Source: Candidatus Limnocylindrales bacterium
Lineage (GTDB): Bacteria; Desulfobacterota; Binatia; UBA1149; CAITLU01
DNA: 64,000 nucleotides
Assembly: GCA_035571835.1 (NCBI GenBank)
Contig: DATNBU010000039.1
Span: forward strand, 248,001 to 312,000
Reading direction: 5' to 3'
The notes beneath the pieces were generated by a model. It saw only the letters and a list, made by a program, of their open reading frames with translations. It was not told the DNA's origin and ran no database searches. Within the stretch, counting starts at the first letter, position 1, and each line of letters begins with the position of its first letter. Position numbers and translations under genes: made by a program. Shown one piece after another: positions 43,238 through 53,439 of this stretch.

Positions 43238-44979
43238 TCGAGCGGCGCGAAATCCGCCCGTCATCCTCCGCAGCGACGGATCGAGCGGCGCAGACTGCGC
43301 CGGCAGCACCGCGCACGCGTTCGCTGTGGAAACCGGGCATCGACTTTCTCGTCGTCCCGGCCGTGTTCCTCGTCGTCGGGCTTCTCCTGCAGGGAGATGG
43401 CCGCGTGCCGCTCGGAGATTCGTGGGTCTTCTCGTGGACAGAGAAGCAGCTCGTGGAGCACGGCAGGCTCGTTTTCAGCGACGTGCAGGCCATGACGCTC
43501 GTCGGCCAGATGCTTCTCGCCTGGCCGGTCGCTGCGGTGTTTTCGCCGACACCGTCCGTGCTCAACCATTTCACGCTTGTGCTGTCGGCGATCACGCTCG
43601 ATCTGTTCCTGCTGGTCTATCGTCGGCTCGGTATCGGCCGAGGCCTGTCACTGCTCGGCGTCGCAGCCGTCGCGATCAATCCCATCTGGCTTATCCAGTC
43701 GATGGCGTTCGAGACCGAGATTCCTTTTCTTTTTTTCTCCGCGCTCGGAGCGCTCGCGCTGCTGGAATGGGACCGATCCGGCCGCGACGCGGCGCTCTGG
43801 CGCACGGGCCTCGCGTTCGCCGGAGCAGCGGCGGTACGGCAGCACGCGCTGATCTTCCCGTTCGCATGGTTCGTCTACGCGTGGCCTGCCGGCAAGGTGA
43901 AGCCGCGCTCACTGCTTCCGTGGCTGATGCCTCCGCTCGTCGTCGGCATGGTCTACCTGTGGATCCACTGGATCGGCGACGTGCCTCGCGCATTCGGCTG
44001 GCAGAAAGAGATGGTGCGGTTTCGCTGGAGCGATCCGTACCATCTGGCGACGAGCACCGCTTATGGAGTGCTGTCGGCCATGCACTACCTCGGCGGCTTC
44101 CTGGTTCCGGTTTCCGTCGTCGCCGCCAGCACACAGATTCGACGCGGCCAGCCAATGCTGGCCGCATGCTGCGTGCTGCTGGCGGCGAGCACGATCGTTT
44201 TGTGGTTCGGCTACGGGCTGGGAATGCCGTACCTGCCGCATCTGCTGCAACCGATCGCGCTGCTGGTGCCGCTCGGTCTCGGGGATCAGACCAGAACCGT
44301 CGAGCTGGTCTGGACGATTCTCTCGATGCTCGCGGGAATCGTGCTGCTCGCCGCGTTGTTCCACAGCGACCTGGTGCGCGGCGTGGACCATCGCGAGACT
44401 CCGGCCGGAGTTTCCCACGAAGTTCCCGCCGCGCTGCGATTCTTTGCTGCGACTGCGGTGTTCATGATCGGCTTCAATCTGATGACGGGGCTCGGATTCG
44501 ATCGCTACTTCCTGCCGCCGCTCCCGTTCGTGATTCCCGTGCTGCTCTACGGCCGCTCACCGTCCGTCCGCCGAATGCAGATCTCGGCCCTGCTGCTCGT
44601 TGCCTCTGCGGCCGGGTCGGCACTCCTCGTGGACCAGCGGATACGAAGCTCGGCCTGCGAGTGGGACCTTGCCGAATCCCTGCGCGACGGGGGCGTCGCT
44701 CCGATTCGCATCAACGGCGGCGTAGCCTTCAACGGCTACTATCTTTACGAAACCATGGCCGAGACCTGGAAAGGCAGGAAGCACGGAGTGTGGGTGCCGT
44801 GGTTTCAGCCGCAGGCGGAATATCTGCTCACCGCCGCAGCACCGCAGCGACCGGGCCTGACGCTGGTCGACACGCACCGGTGCGCAAACCTTCCAGGGTT
44901 TCTCCCGCTCGAGGTCCGGACGTACACGTGCGCACCGAGAGGTCCGCTGGAAGCGTCCACGCTCTGCCAGCCGTTCTGA
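43234..44979 (+). CDS. Multi-pass membrane glycosyltransferase-like protein (GT39/PMT-like)
   Basis: Integral membrane protein of 581 residues with about eleven helices. A cytoplasmic N-terminal tail rich in Ala/Arg is followed by a helix FLVVPAVFLVVGLL and an exposed loop GDGRVPLGDSWVFSW, where an Asp pair of PMT/ArnT-like enzymes is expected. Later helices include LDLFLLVYRRLG and PWLMPPLVVGMVYLWIHW, and a soluble C-terminal part of about 100 residues has Cys residues. The layout resembles GT-C lipid-sugar-dependent glycosyltransferases. No certain catalytic motif is found, so the assignment is by topology. Translationally coupled to the amidase. Confidence 0.7.
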   Translation: MIERREIRPSSSAATDRAAQTAPAAPRTRSLWKPGIDFLVVPAVFLVVGLLLQGDGRVPLGDSWVFSWTEKQLVEHGRLVFSDVQAMTLVGQMLLAWPVAAVFSPTPSVLNHFTLVLSAITLDLFLLVYRRLGIGRGLSLLGVAAVAINPIWLIQSMAFETEIPFLFFSALGALALLEWDRSGRDAALWRTGLAFAGAAAVRQHALIFPFAWFVYAWPAGKVKPRSLLPWLMPPLVVGMVYLWIHWIGDVPRAFGWQKEMVRFRWSDPYHLATSTAYGVLSAMHYLGGFLVPVSVVAASTQIRRGQPMLAACCVLLAASTIVLWFGYGLGMPYLPHLLQPIALLVPLGLGDQTRTVELVWTILSMLAGIVLLAALFHSDLVRGVDHRETPAGVSHEVPAALRFFAATAVFMIGFNLMTGLGFDRYFLPPLPFVIPVLLYGRSPSVRRMQISALLLVASAAGSALLVDQRIRSSACEWDLAESLRDGGVAPIRINGGVAFNGYYLYETMAETWKGRKHGVWVPWFQPQAEYLLTAAAPQRPGLTLVDTHRCANLPGFLPLEVRTYTCAPRGPLEASTLCQPF

Positions 44980-45005
44980 TCGATGCGGGTCCGGCGAATC
45001 GACGG

Positions 45006-46829
45006 TCAGCGTTGCGTCGCGGAAGTCCCGTCGGACGACGCAATTTCCTGCAGTCGCGCGAGGAGCTGCGGGTCGGCCTGTGCGATCCGGTCGACGGTTT
45101 CCGACGCATCCGAAGCGACATCGAACAGCTGCTGCGAGATCGGGGTTCCGCTCTCGTCGAGTTGCTGATGCAGCTTCCAGCGATGCGATGCTTCTTCGTA
45201 GAATGCCGCGCGCACGTGATTGACGTGCCAGACGCTATCGGACCAGAACGCCGTGCGGGGACGCGATGAAAAAAGCGATATCCCGTCCCAGGTCGGCAGC
45301 GGCTTCAGGCCTGCGGCTTCGGCGAGCGTCGGCGCGATGTCGGGTGTCCACGCGGTGCGCTCCTTGTCGATCGGAGGCAGAGGCGTGTCGCTCCAGATTC
45401 CCATCGGGATGCGCAGCGTGTCTTCCCACACGTGATTTCCATGCCCGAAGGAATGATGCTCGCCGAGCATCTGCCCGTGGTCGGAGCTGTAGATGACCAC
45501 GCTGTCGCGCAGATAGCCCTTGGCCTCGAGAATCTTCCAGATTTTCTCGAGGCGCCGGTCGGTCGCGAGCAGGCAATCGTCGTAGCGCTCGGAAAACTGC
45601 TGCCAGTCGTCGGGCCCCGGCGGCGAAGTCTCGAATTGTGCTTCGGCCGATTCGAGGTGCGACCAATGCTGCTCCTCGGGCGGCAGCGGGGCGCTCTCGT
45701 GCGTACCCATCAGGAACATCATCAGGAAGTCGGGACTGTCGTCGGCCGCGGGCATCTGCGTGAGCCAGTTGACGATCTGCATGTCGTCGTGAAGCGGGAT
45801 GTTCGGCGCGGACTCGCGCAGATCGTGGTACGTCGTGATCTTCGATCCATACAGCGTGCGAAGCTCGTACCAGTTGTGAATCCCGTTCAGAAAAAGATGG
45901 GTGCGGAAACCGTGACGCGCGAAGTACTCGACGATGCCGTAGCTTCGCCCGCTCATCGTTCGCGTGCTGCGGCCCGAGACGATCGATCCGATTCCACCAA
46001 GCGATTCGGTGGCTGCCGAATAGGCGACCGGCACTTGCTGCCAGCCGGGGCTCTGCGTCAGCGATTCGAGGAACGGAGTCGTCTTGCGCGCGTATCCGTA
46101 AAACGACAGGCGGTCGGGCCGGACACCGTCGCTGACGATCAGCACGACGTGCTTGCGGGTCGGTACGCCGCCGTCGAACGTGCGGCGCAGCTCCTCGTCG
46201 CGTTCCCATGCCGCGATCCTCACCGCGGTGGGCGCAAGCGCCGGGTAGAACGTCACCCCGAGAAGGCTGAACAGCGGATCGTCGAAGGCTGCGCCGGCTT
46301 TCGACGCGGCGCCGATCCCGCCCGCGGTCGCCAGCATCAGCACGATCATCAGCGCGTGCAGGGCCGGCCTCATGTCGAGCTCGCGCCGCGTGAGGAAATT
46401 CACCCAGCTCCGCGCAAGACCGAAGCTCACCACGAGCCAGGCGAAGATCGCGACGGCTGCGCGCCACCCCAGCATGCCTAACAGAGCCGGCATGTTCGGC
46501 AGCATGTCGACGACGATGTTGCCGGTGAGGTTCATTCCCCAGTTTCGACGCGCGACCCAGCTTCCGAAACCGGCCCCGAGGAGCAATGCGAAGAGCAGTC
46601 CGCTGAAGGTGAGCAGGAAACGGCGGCACCGCGGTTCGTGCCGGGGTCCGACCGCAAGACCGATGGCTGCGATCGTGATCGCAAGCTGTCCGGCCACCGC
46701 AACGTCGAACAGGATCGCGCCGTCCGACAGTCCGGTTGTCTGCTTGAGAAAAAGCCCGATCGCGAGAGCGACGAATGCCGGCAATCCGAACGCTGCCAGT
46801 ATGCAGCGAAGAAGGGCTTTCCCGTTCAT
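45006..46829 (-). CDS. Membrane-anchored sulfatase/phosphoethanolamine-transferase-like protein
   Basis: Protein of 607 residues: about five N-terminal helices (first LAAFGLPAFVALAIGLF) then an alkaline-phosphatase-fold domain. The metal site begins with VVLIVSDGVRPDRLSFYG, the probable nucleophile region is AYSAATESLGGIGSIVSG (Thr in ATES), and VVIYSSDHGQMLGEHH plus FGHGNHVWEDTLRIPMGIW give further metal ligands. This order is seen in EptA-like lipid A phosphoethanolamine transferases and in LTA synthase/sulfatase relatives. Either transfer of a phospho-head group or sulfate ester hydrolysis outside the membrane is possible. It starts 3 nt after the EttA stop. Confidence 0.85.
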   Translation of the reverse strand: MNGKALLRCILAAFGLPAFVALAIGLFLKQTTGLSDGAILFDVAVAGQLAITIAAIGLAVGPRHEPRCRRFLLTFSGLLFALLLGAGFGSWVARRNWGMNLTGNIVVDMLPNMPALLGMLGWRAAVAIFAWLVVSFGLARSWVNFLTRRELDMRPALHALMIVLMLATAGGIGAASKAGAAFDDPLFSLLGVTFYPALAPTAVRIAAWERDEELRRTFDGGVPTRKHVVLIVSDGVRPDRLSFYGYARKTTPFLESLTQSPGWQQVPVAYSAATESLGGIGSIVSGRSTRTMSGRSYGIVEYFARHGFRTHLFLNGIHNWYELRTLYGSKITTYHDLRESAPNIPLHDDMQIVNWLTQMPAADDSPDFLMMFLMGTHESAPLPPEEQHWSHLESAEAQFETSPPGPDDWQQFSERYDDCLLATDRRLEKIWKILEAKGYLRDSVVIYSSDHGQMLGEHHSFGHGNHVWEDTLRIPMGIWSDTPLPPIDKERTAWTPDIAPTLAEAAGLKPLPTWDGISLFSSRPRTAFWSDSVWHVNHVRAAFYEEASHRWKLHQQLDESGTPISQQLFDVASDASETVDRIAQADPQLLARLQEIASSDGTSATQR

Positions 46830-46832
46830 GCG

Positions 46833-48515
<1,683 letters not shown>

Positions 48516-48657
48516 GACCGCCCCGATTAGCGGGGGCACCTCGCAAGGTCCACACGGCCCGGCGGCGGCGCAGTTGGTTTTCGGCGCCGCTCCCAACTAT
48601 CTTGCGTTGCAGTTCACCAAGAGCCTTTCGATCCCACCTCGTTCCCAGGAGATGTTC

Positions 48658-49701
48658 ATGATTCAGCGAATCCTCGCCCCGCTTGCCGTTGCGCTCACTC
48701 TCGCGCTGCCTTTTTCCGTCCTTCTGCAACCGCGTGCCGCGATGGCCGACGACGGCTCACCGACGGACGTCGTCGCCACCATCGGCGACCAGAACATTAC
48801 GCGCGCCGAGCTCGACAAAGCCGTCAAGTCCCAGATGATCGAGCTCGACAACCAGCGCTACGAAATCCTCGAGCAGGGTCTCAACAACCTCGTCTCCGAA
48901 AAGGTCCTGACGATGGACGCCAAGGAGAAAGGAAAGACCCTCGAGGAGTACCAGAAGGAGCTGCTGTCGGCTCCGGTCGACGAGCCGAGCGCGGAGCAGG
49001 TCCAGAAGATCTACGACGAGAACAAGGACCAGCCCGGCATCGACGGCAAGCCGCTCGATGAGGTCAAGGGCCGCATCGTCGAGTACCTGAAGAAGCAGCA
49101 GCGCGTGCAGAAGGTGCAGACCCTGCTCACCGACCTCAAGAAGAAGTACAACGCGACCGTCAAGATGGAGCGTCCGGTCGTTGCGGTCACCGACGGCGGC
49201 AGGATGTCGCGCGGCGGCGGCCCGTCGGCGCCGGTCACGATCATCGCGTTCTCCGACTACGAGTGCCCGTACTGCAAGAGCGCCGAGCCGACCATCCAGC
49301 AGGTCATCGCGGCCTACGGCGACAAGGTCCGTTACGTGCACCGCGACTATCCGCTCCCGTTCCACAAGTTCGCACGCAAGGCGGCCGAGACCGCGCGCTG
49401 CGCCGGAGAACAGGGAAAGTTCTGGGAAGTGCACGATGCGCTGTACAAGGCCGCCCTGTCGGATGAAGCCATCGACTCGGCGGTCGCCACGCTCGGCGTG
49501 GACAAGACCAAGCTCGCGGCGTGCCTCGACGCCGGAACGGCCAAGAAGATGGTGGACGAGGACATGGAGGCCGGCGGCGACATCGGTGTCTCCGGCACGC
49601 CCACGTTCTACATCAACGGGCACCAGATGGTCGGGCCGCAATCGCTCGACGGCTTCAAGCAGATCATCGACGCCGAGCTGGCCAAGGCCGGCAAGAGCTG
49701 A
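48658..49701 (+). CDS. Secreted SurA-N/DsbA-type thioredoxin fusion
   Basis: Exported protein of 347 residues. AGGAG six nt before the ATG at 48658 and a signal peptide to AAMADDG fix the start. An N-terminal helical segment (about residues 38-180) has the SurA-N/PPIase-chaperone pattern: DVVATIGDQNITRAELDKAV, LNNLVSEKVLTMDAKEKG and a charged helix through VQKVQTLLTDLKKKYN. A DsbA-like thioredoxin domain follows: VTIIAFSDYECPYCKSAEPT, with catalytic CPYC, and VSGTPTFYINGHQMVG with the cis-Pro. It is likely a periplasmic disulfide oxidase or isomerase with an in-built chaperone part, useful for Cys-rich secreted proteins such as the two in this window. The latter link is inference. Confidence 0.9.
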   Translation: MIQRILAPLAVALTLALPFSVLLQPRAAMADDGSPTDVVATIGDQNITRAELDKAVKSQMIELDNQRYEILEQGLNNLVSEKVLTMDAKEKGKTLEEYQKELLSAPVDEPSAEQVQKIYDENKDQPGIDGKPLDEVKGRIVEYLKKQQRVQKVQTLLTDLKKKYNATVKMERPVVAVTDGGRMSRGGGPSAPVTIIAFSDYECPYCKSAEPTIQQVIAAYGDKVRYVHRDYPLPFHKFARKAAETARCAGEQGKFWEVHDALYKAALSDEAIDSAVATLGVDKTKLAACLDAGTAKKMVDEDMEAGGDIGVSGTPTFYINGHQMVGPQSLDGFKQIIDAELAKAGKS

Positions 49702-49712
49702 GCAATCACGCG

Positions 49713-49750
49713 CGCGCCGCTTCCTTTCCTTGCGGGAAGGAAGCGGCGCG
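49713..49750 (+). terminator. Strong hairpin after the DsbA-like gene
   Basis: CGCGCCGCTTCCTT pairs fully with AAGGAAGCGGCGCG around a 10-nt loop, 11 nt past the stop. No T-run follows. Confidence 0.65.
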
Positions 49751-49859
49751 GGTCGTTCGTCGGTCCGCGAAGCGCAGCGCGTTCGCCAGTCATCGAACCC
49801 GGCTTACATCTGACTGTTCGATCACGGCCCGCGCCCCTGCCTCACAAGGAATCCACGTC

Positions 49860-50456
49860 ATGCCCCGCATCGTATGTCTCGACCTCGAAGGCGTTCTCGT
49901 GCCCGAGGTGTGGATCGCGTTCGCCGAAAAAACGGGAATTCCCGAGCTGAGACGCACGACGCGCGACGAACCCGACTACGACAAGCTGATGCGCGGCCGC
50001 ATCGCGATCCTCGACCAGCACAAGCTCACGTTGCCGGACATCCAGGACGTGATCGCGACGCTGAAGCCGCTCGACGGCGCCGTGGAGTTTCTCGAGGAGC
50101 TGCGCGCGAAGACCCAGGTCGTCATCCTGAGCGATACGTTCTACCAGTTTGCGGCGCCGCTGATGCGACAGCTCGGCTGGCCGACGCTGCTGTGCCACGA
50201 GCTGGTCGTCGAGGATTCCGGGCGCGTTGCCGACTACCGCCTGCGCATCGCCGACGGCAAGAAGAAAGCCGTCGCGGCGCTTCAGGAGCTCGCGTTCACC
50301 GTGCATGCCGCCGGTGACAGCTACAACGACACGGCGATGCTCGGTCAGGCCGACCGCGGGATCCTGTTCTCGTGCCCCGACAACGTCGCGCGCGAGTTCC
50401 CGCAGTTCCGGCGCACCGACACGTACGAAGACCTGATGGACGCGCTGCTCTCCTGA
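49860..50456 (+). CDS. thrH: Phosphoserine phosphatase/homoserine phosphotransferase
   Basis: HAD-superfamily enzyme of 198 residues, closely like Pseudomonas ThrH (about 205 residues). Motif I is CLDLEGVLVPEVWIAFAEKTG, with the nucleophile Asp; the Glu two places on is typical of ThrH rather than SerB. Motif II is VVILSDTFYQFA and motif IV AAGDSYNDTAMLGQA. It dephosphorylates phosphoserine and can pass the phosphate to homoserine, linking serine and threonine synthesis. AAGGA lies upstream of the ATG. It is a single gene between the DsbA-like gene and the end of the convergent five-gene operon. Confidence 0.95.
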   Translation: MPRIVCLDLEGVLVPEVWIAFAEKTGIPELRRTTRDEPDYDKLMRGRIAILDQHKLTLPDIQDVIATLKPLDGAVEFLEELRAKTQVVILSDTFYQFAAPLMRQLGWPTLLCHELVVEDSGRVADYRLRIADGKKKAVAALQELAFTVHAAGDSYNDTAMLGQADRGILFSCPDNVAREFPQFRRTDTYEDLMDALLS

Positions 50457-50486
50457 ACCGGCACGGCCGTCGCGGAACGCAACCGG

Positions 50487-51521
50487 TTACGCGGCGTTTC
50501 GCCGAACCAGCAGCTCGCCCAGCCGTTCGGGCCGCTCGTCGCCGCGATCGATGGCTTCGCACAGCGCCGCCACGCGAACGATTTCTTCCGGAGTCCAGCC
50601 TGCGCCGAGGCGATCGGCAAGCTCCGCCGCATCGGAGCCGCGCTCCTCGCTCCACCATCGTGACATCAGCGTGAGCCAGGGCACCATCGGTCCGGACGCC
50701 TGCGGCATCTGCTTTTCGAGATCGACGCAGACCACACCCTGGCCGCGCGTGGCGCGCATCGTGTCCTGGTCGATGCGGTCGGTAATCGTCACCTTCACGC
50801 CGCGCGACGGGCTGAAACGAAACCCGGCGCAAGCGTCGATGCCCGAGCGCAGCGATGCGGGAATCATTCGCAGCGCATCTTCGAGAAGCTCGGGCGCATC
50901 CGTGCCGGCGGCAATGACGCACGCCTGATCGGCAAGCAGCAGCGACGCCGTGGCGGCCGCCGCGGAAACCGCACGCGCTCCGCGCGCGGCGGGTGATCCG
51001 GAGCCAACGCGTGCAATCGCGACTCGCGCAAGCGGTGAGCCGCCGAGCGGCTGCTTCAGCTCGGGCGCTGCCGCCAGCGCCGCGCGAATCTCGCTGATGT
51101 GAAGCCCGTGCGCGCAGGCTTCGGCGGCGTCGCATACGAGGAAATCGGTCCACACGCGTCCGCCGCCGCGGCGGGTATGTTCCGCGCCGGCGACGCGAGT
51201 AAATCCCCAGCCCGCGCGTCCGCTGATCTGAAGATGAAACTGGATGATCCCGTGCGGCGGATCCTCGGCTGCCGCGGAAGGGCTGGAGGTCGCAACGGCT
51301 GGCGTAGACGGCGGCACGGATGCGGCCGCTGCCGCGGCAAGCGTTCTCGTTCCGGTGCGGGCTTTGGCCGGCGCGGCGGTCAGCGAATCATGCGACGGCG
51401 CGCGGCGGGTCAGCTCCTGGCGTTCTTCCGGACGCAGCCCTGCGCTCCACGCCACGAGCCGGTAGCCCTCGCCGGTTCGCGAAGGCAGGGACGTGAAGAT
51501 TGTGCGATCGCACTGGAGCAT
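50487..51521 (-). CDS. GAP1-like protein (GTPase-associated protein), operon gene 5
   Basis: Protein of 344 residues, last of the five-gene operon. GGAG seven nt before the ATG at 51521 supports the start. The N-terminus CDRTIFTSLPSRTGEGYRLV, with LRPEERQELTRRAPSHDSL, and later IIQFHLQISGRAGWGFTRVA, resemble the GAP1 N-terminal domain. The middle has LLLADQACVIAAGTDAPELL and ALRMIPASLRSGIDACAGFRFS, matching the GAP1 middle-domain pattern of a helix pair and a strand with P-x-x-x-R. A Thr/Ala/Pro-rich linker lies between the two parts (about residues 65-100). In known systems GAP1 is encoded beside a double-GTPase-type protein and is thought to be its regulator; here that gene is directly upstream, 20 nt away. 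The family call is by pattern and context. Confidence 0.65.
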   Translation of the reverse strand: MLQCDRTIFTSLPSRTGEGYRLVAWSAGLRPEERQELTRRAPSHDSLTAAPAKARTGTRTLAAAAAASVPPSTPAVATSSPSAAAEDPPHGIIQFHLQISGRAGWGFTRVAGAEHTRRGGGRVWTDFLVCDAAEACAHGLHISEIRAALAAAPELKQPLGGSPLARVAIARVGSGSPAARGARAVSAAAATASLLLADQACVIAAGTDAPELLEDALRMIPASLRSGIDACAGFRFSPSRGVKVTITDRIDQDTMRATRGQGVVCVDLEKQMPQASGPMVPWLTLMSRWWSEERGSDAAELADRLGAGWTPEEIVRVAALCEAIDRGDERPERLGELLVRRNAA

Positions 51522-51541
51522 TTCTGCTCCGGCGGCGGCGC

Positions 51542-52441
51542 CTACATCCTGGAGATCAACCACTCGAACGGTTCCAGGATGCCCTGCAGCGAGGTGTGAA
51601 GAGGGATCGGCCTTGCGAAGTCGAGGCCTTCCTCGTCGGCGCCGGTCGCATAGGCGAGCGAGCCGACCGAGCTGCAGGCGAAGTATTCGATCGTCTGGAA
51701 GCGGCTCTCGCACAGGTTCCACAGCCGGTTGAGACTGCCCTGCACGAAACGCCGCGTGTCATCGAAGCTCTCCGGACAGTGGTCGGCCTTGCACAGCACC
51801 ACCGCGATCGGCGTCTGCACCTTGGCGTCGCGCTTGGTCTGAAACAGCGAGTCGATGTAGCTCATCATCTTGAGCGCGAAGAAGTCCGGCCGCGATGCGC
51901 CGTTGGCGGCGAGCGCCGCATCGACGAGCAGCATCGCACCGGCCGACTTGGTCAGCAGGCTGCGGATCACGCGGTAGGTTGCAGGGCTTGCGATCTCGGC
52001 GGCGAGCGACTCGCCGGCCAGGTCGGGCATCACGAGGTCGTACCATTTCGAGCGGCGGCCGCCGGCTTTGCGCGCCTGGTAGTACGCCCAGTTCCAGCGG
52101 TCGGGCTCCATCGCGGTCTTCGACGGGAACTGGCGCTGCGTCATGCTCGCGACGACGTTCTGCTGCAGGTCGACGCTGTAGGCGCCCTTCGGAATCGCCT
52201 CGAACTCGTTCGCCCGCTGCGAGAGCATGTCGAGAAGGAACCCGAGATAGACGGTCTTGCCGACGTTGCTGTCGCCGAGCACGCTGATGATCTGCGGGGC
52301 CCTGCCCTGCGTGACCGAATCGTGAACCAGCGCCATCGGCGCCGAGCACTCGCTGCAGACGACGACGTCCATCGTGTTGAGCGCGTCGCAGATCATGCAG
52401 CGAAGCTGCGGATCACCGGGGTCTGCCTGCATCCATCCCAT
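51542..52441 (-). CDS. Zinc-ribbon P-loop GTPase (DO-GTPase-like), operon gene 4
   Basis: Protein of 299 residues. A zinc ribbon comes first, Cys 15/18 and Cys 29/32 (CMIC...CSEC). The P-loop is LGDSNVGKTVYLGFLLDML, with GDSNVGKT at 56-63. KWYDLVMPDLAGESLAAEI carries a G3/Walker B-like Asp, and TPIAVVLCKADH is a G4-like NKxD variant (CKAD). The arrangement resembles the double-GTPase (DO-GTPase) families found in multi-gene NTP-dependent conflict or signalling systems; the zinc ribbon at the front is a frequent addition. Purine-rich AGAGGAAAAA lies before the ATG. It is flanked by the FGE-like gene 21 nt upstream and the GAP1-like gene downstream, which argues they act together. Nucleotide specificity is inferred, not shown. 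Confidence 0.75.
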   Translation of the reverse strand: MGWMQADPGDPQLRCMICDALNTMDVVVCSECSAPMALVHDSVTQGRAPQIISVLGDSNVGKTVYLGFLLDMLSQRANEFEAIPKGAYSVDLQQNVVASMTQRQFPSKTAMEPDRWNWAYYQARKAGGRRSKWYDLVMPDLAGESLAAEIASPATYRVIRSLLTKSAGAMLLVDAALAANGASRPDFFALKMMSYIDSLFQTKRDAKVQTPIAVVLCKADHCPESFDDTRRFVQGSLNRLWNLCESRFQTIEYFACSSVGSLAYATGADEEGLDFARPIPLHTSLQGILEPFEWLISRM

Positions 52442-52462
52442 CTGGTTTTTCCTCTGCCTGCG

Positions 52463-53407
52463 TCAGGACTCGCGGCGGCCGGCGTCCAGGACGCAGCGGA
52501 AGCCGACATTGTGCGTGCGCGCGAGGCACGCGAGACCGGTGCGGAAATGACTCGTGGCCTGGCTCGAGAAGTACGTGTCGAACGCTCCGCCGCGAATCGC
52601 CTTGAGCAGCATGTCGCCGACGATCGGGCGTCCTTTCTCGTCGGTCATCTCGAGGTCCGACGCCGTCCACTCCCAGACGTTGCCGATCAGCTGCAGCACG
52701 CCGTTCGGCGCCGCGCCTTCGGCGTACGCTCCGACCGGTACCGTCGTGTTCTTGGCCGATGCCCACGTGTTGCAGCGGCGCGGATCGTGCGAGTCGCCCC
52801 ACGGATAACGCCGGAACACATGCGCCGACGTACGGATGCGCCAGCTTGCGGCCATCTGCCATTCGGCTTCGGTCGGCAGGCGGAATCCGGCCCAGTTTGC
52901 GTAAGTGGATGCTTCGTATGCGCAGATGCCGACCACCGGATGATCGGCCTTGGCCGGATCGTGCCGGCCGCTGCGCCAGAAGCGCGGACCGGCCTTGCCG
53001 CTCTGGTCCTGGAAGCTGATCAGATGCGGCCAGATCGACTCCGGCCAGATCTCGAGATCCTCGTAGGCTCCCGAATCGACGAACTTCTGAAACTGTGCGT
53101 TGGTGACGCACGTGCGAGAGAGCAGGAACGGCTCGGTCTCGAAATCTAGCTCCGGGCATCCCGGCTCGTCGCTGACCGTCGTCGGCATCGAAACGAAGCC
53201 TTCGGGCACCAGCGAGAAGCGGTGATCGATGGCGTCGAGCGCAGCCTGGAAGACCTGCTCGTAGTCCTGGTGTGCACGCCACTTCTCGCCGCGCGTGACG
53301 ATGACGCCGAAGCGTTCCTGCTGCATGCACGCGCGCAGCGGATCTTCATCGACACCGGAACGTCCACTGCCGGCGGGCATATCCTGACGCCAGAAACTTC
53401 GAAGCAT
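52463..53407 (-). CDS. FGE-sulfatase-fold protein, operon gene 3
   Basis: Protein of 314 residues with a formylglycine-generating-enzyme (SUMF1, PF03781) domain from about residue 65: EPFLLSRTCVTNAQFQKFV, HPVVGICAYEASTYANWAGF, RLPTEAEWQMAAS, GNVWEWTASD and a final RTHNVGFRCVLD. Two late Cys residues (LACLARTHNVGFRC) do not lie in the usual catalytic spacing as far as can be told, and no sulfatase of the Cys-type is adjacent, so it may be a binding version. In conflict and diversity-generating systems this fold serves as a C-lectin-like ligand-binding domain. A short N-terminal segment of about 60 residues precedes it. AGGAG is placed eight nt before the ATG. Confidence 0.88.
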   Translation of the reverse strand: MLRSFWRQDMPAGSGRSGVDEDPLRACMQQERFGVIVTRGEKWRAHQDYEQVFQAALDAIDHRFSLVPEGFVSMPTTVSDEPGCPELDFETEPFLLSRTCVTNAQFQKFVDSGAYEDLEIWPESIWPHLISFQDQSGKAGPRFWRSGRHDPAKADHPVVGICAYEASTYANWAGFRLPTEAEWQMAASWRIRTSAHVFRRYPWGDSHDPRRCNTWASAKNTTVPVGAYAEGAAPNGVLQLIGNVWEWTASDLEMTDEKGRPIVGDMLLKAIRGGAFDTYFSSQATSHFRTGLACLARTHNVGFRCVLDAGRRES

Positions 53408-53439
53408 CCTCGTCTCCTTCTCCGCTCAGCTCAGCTCGG

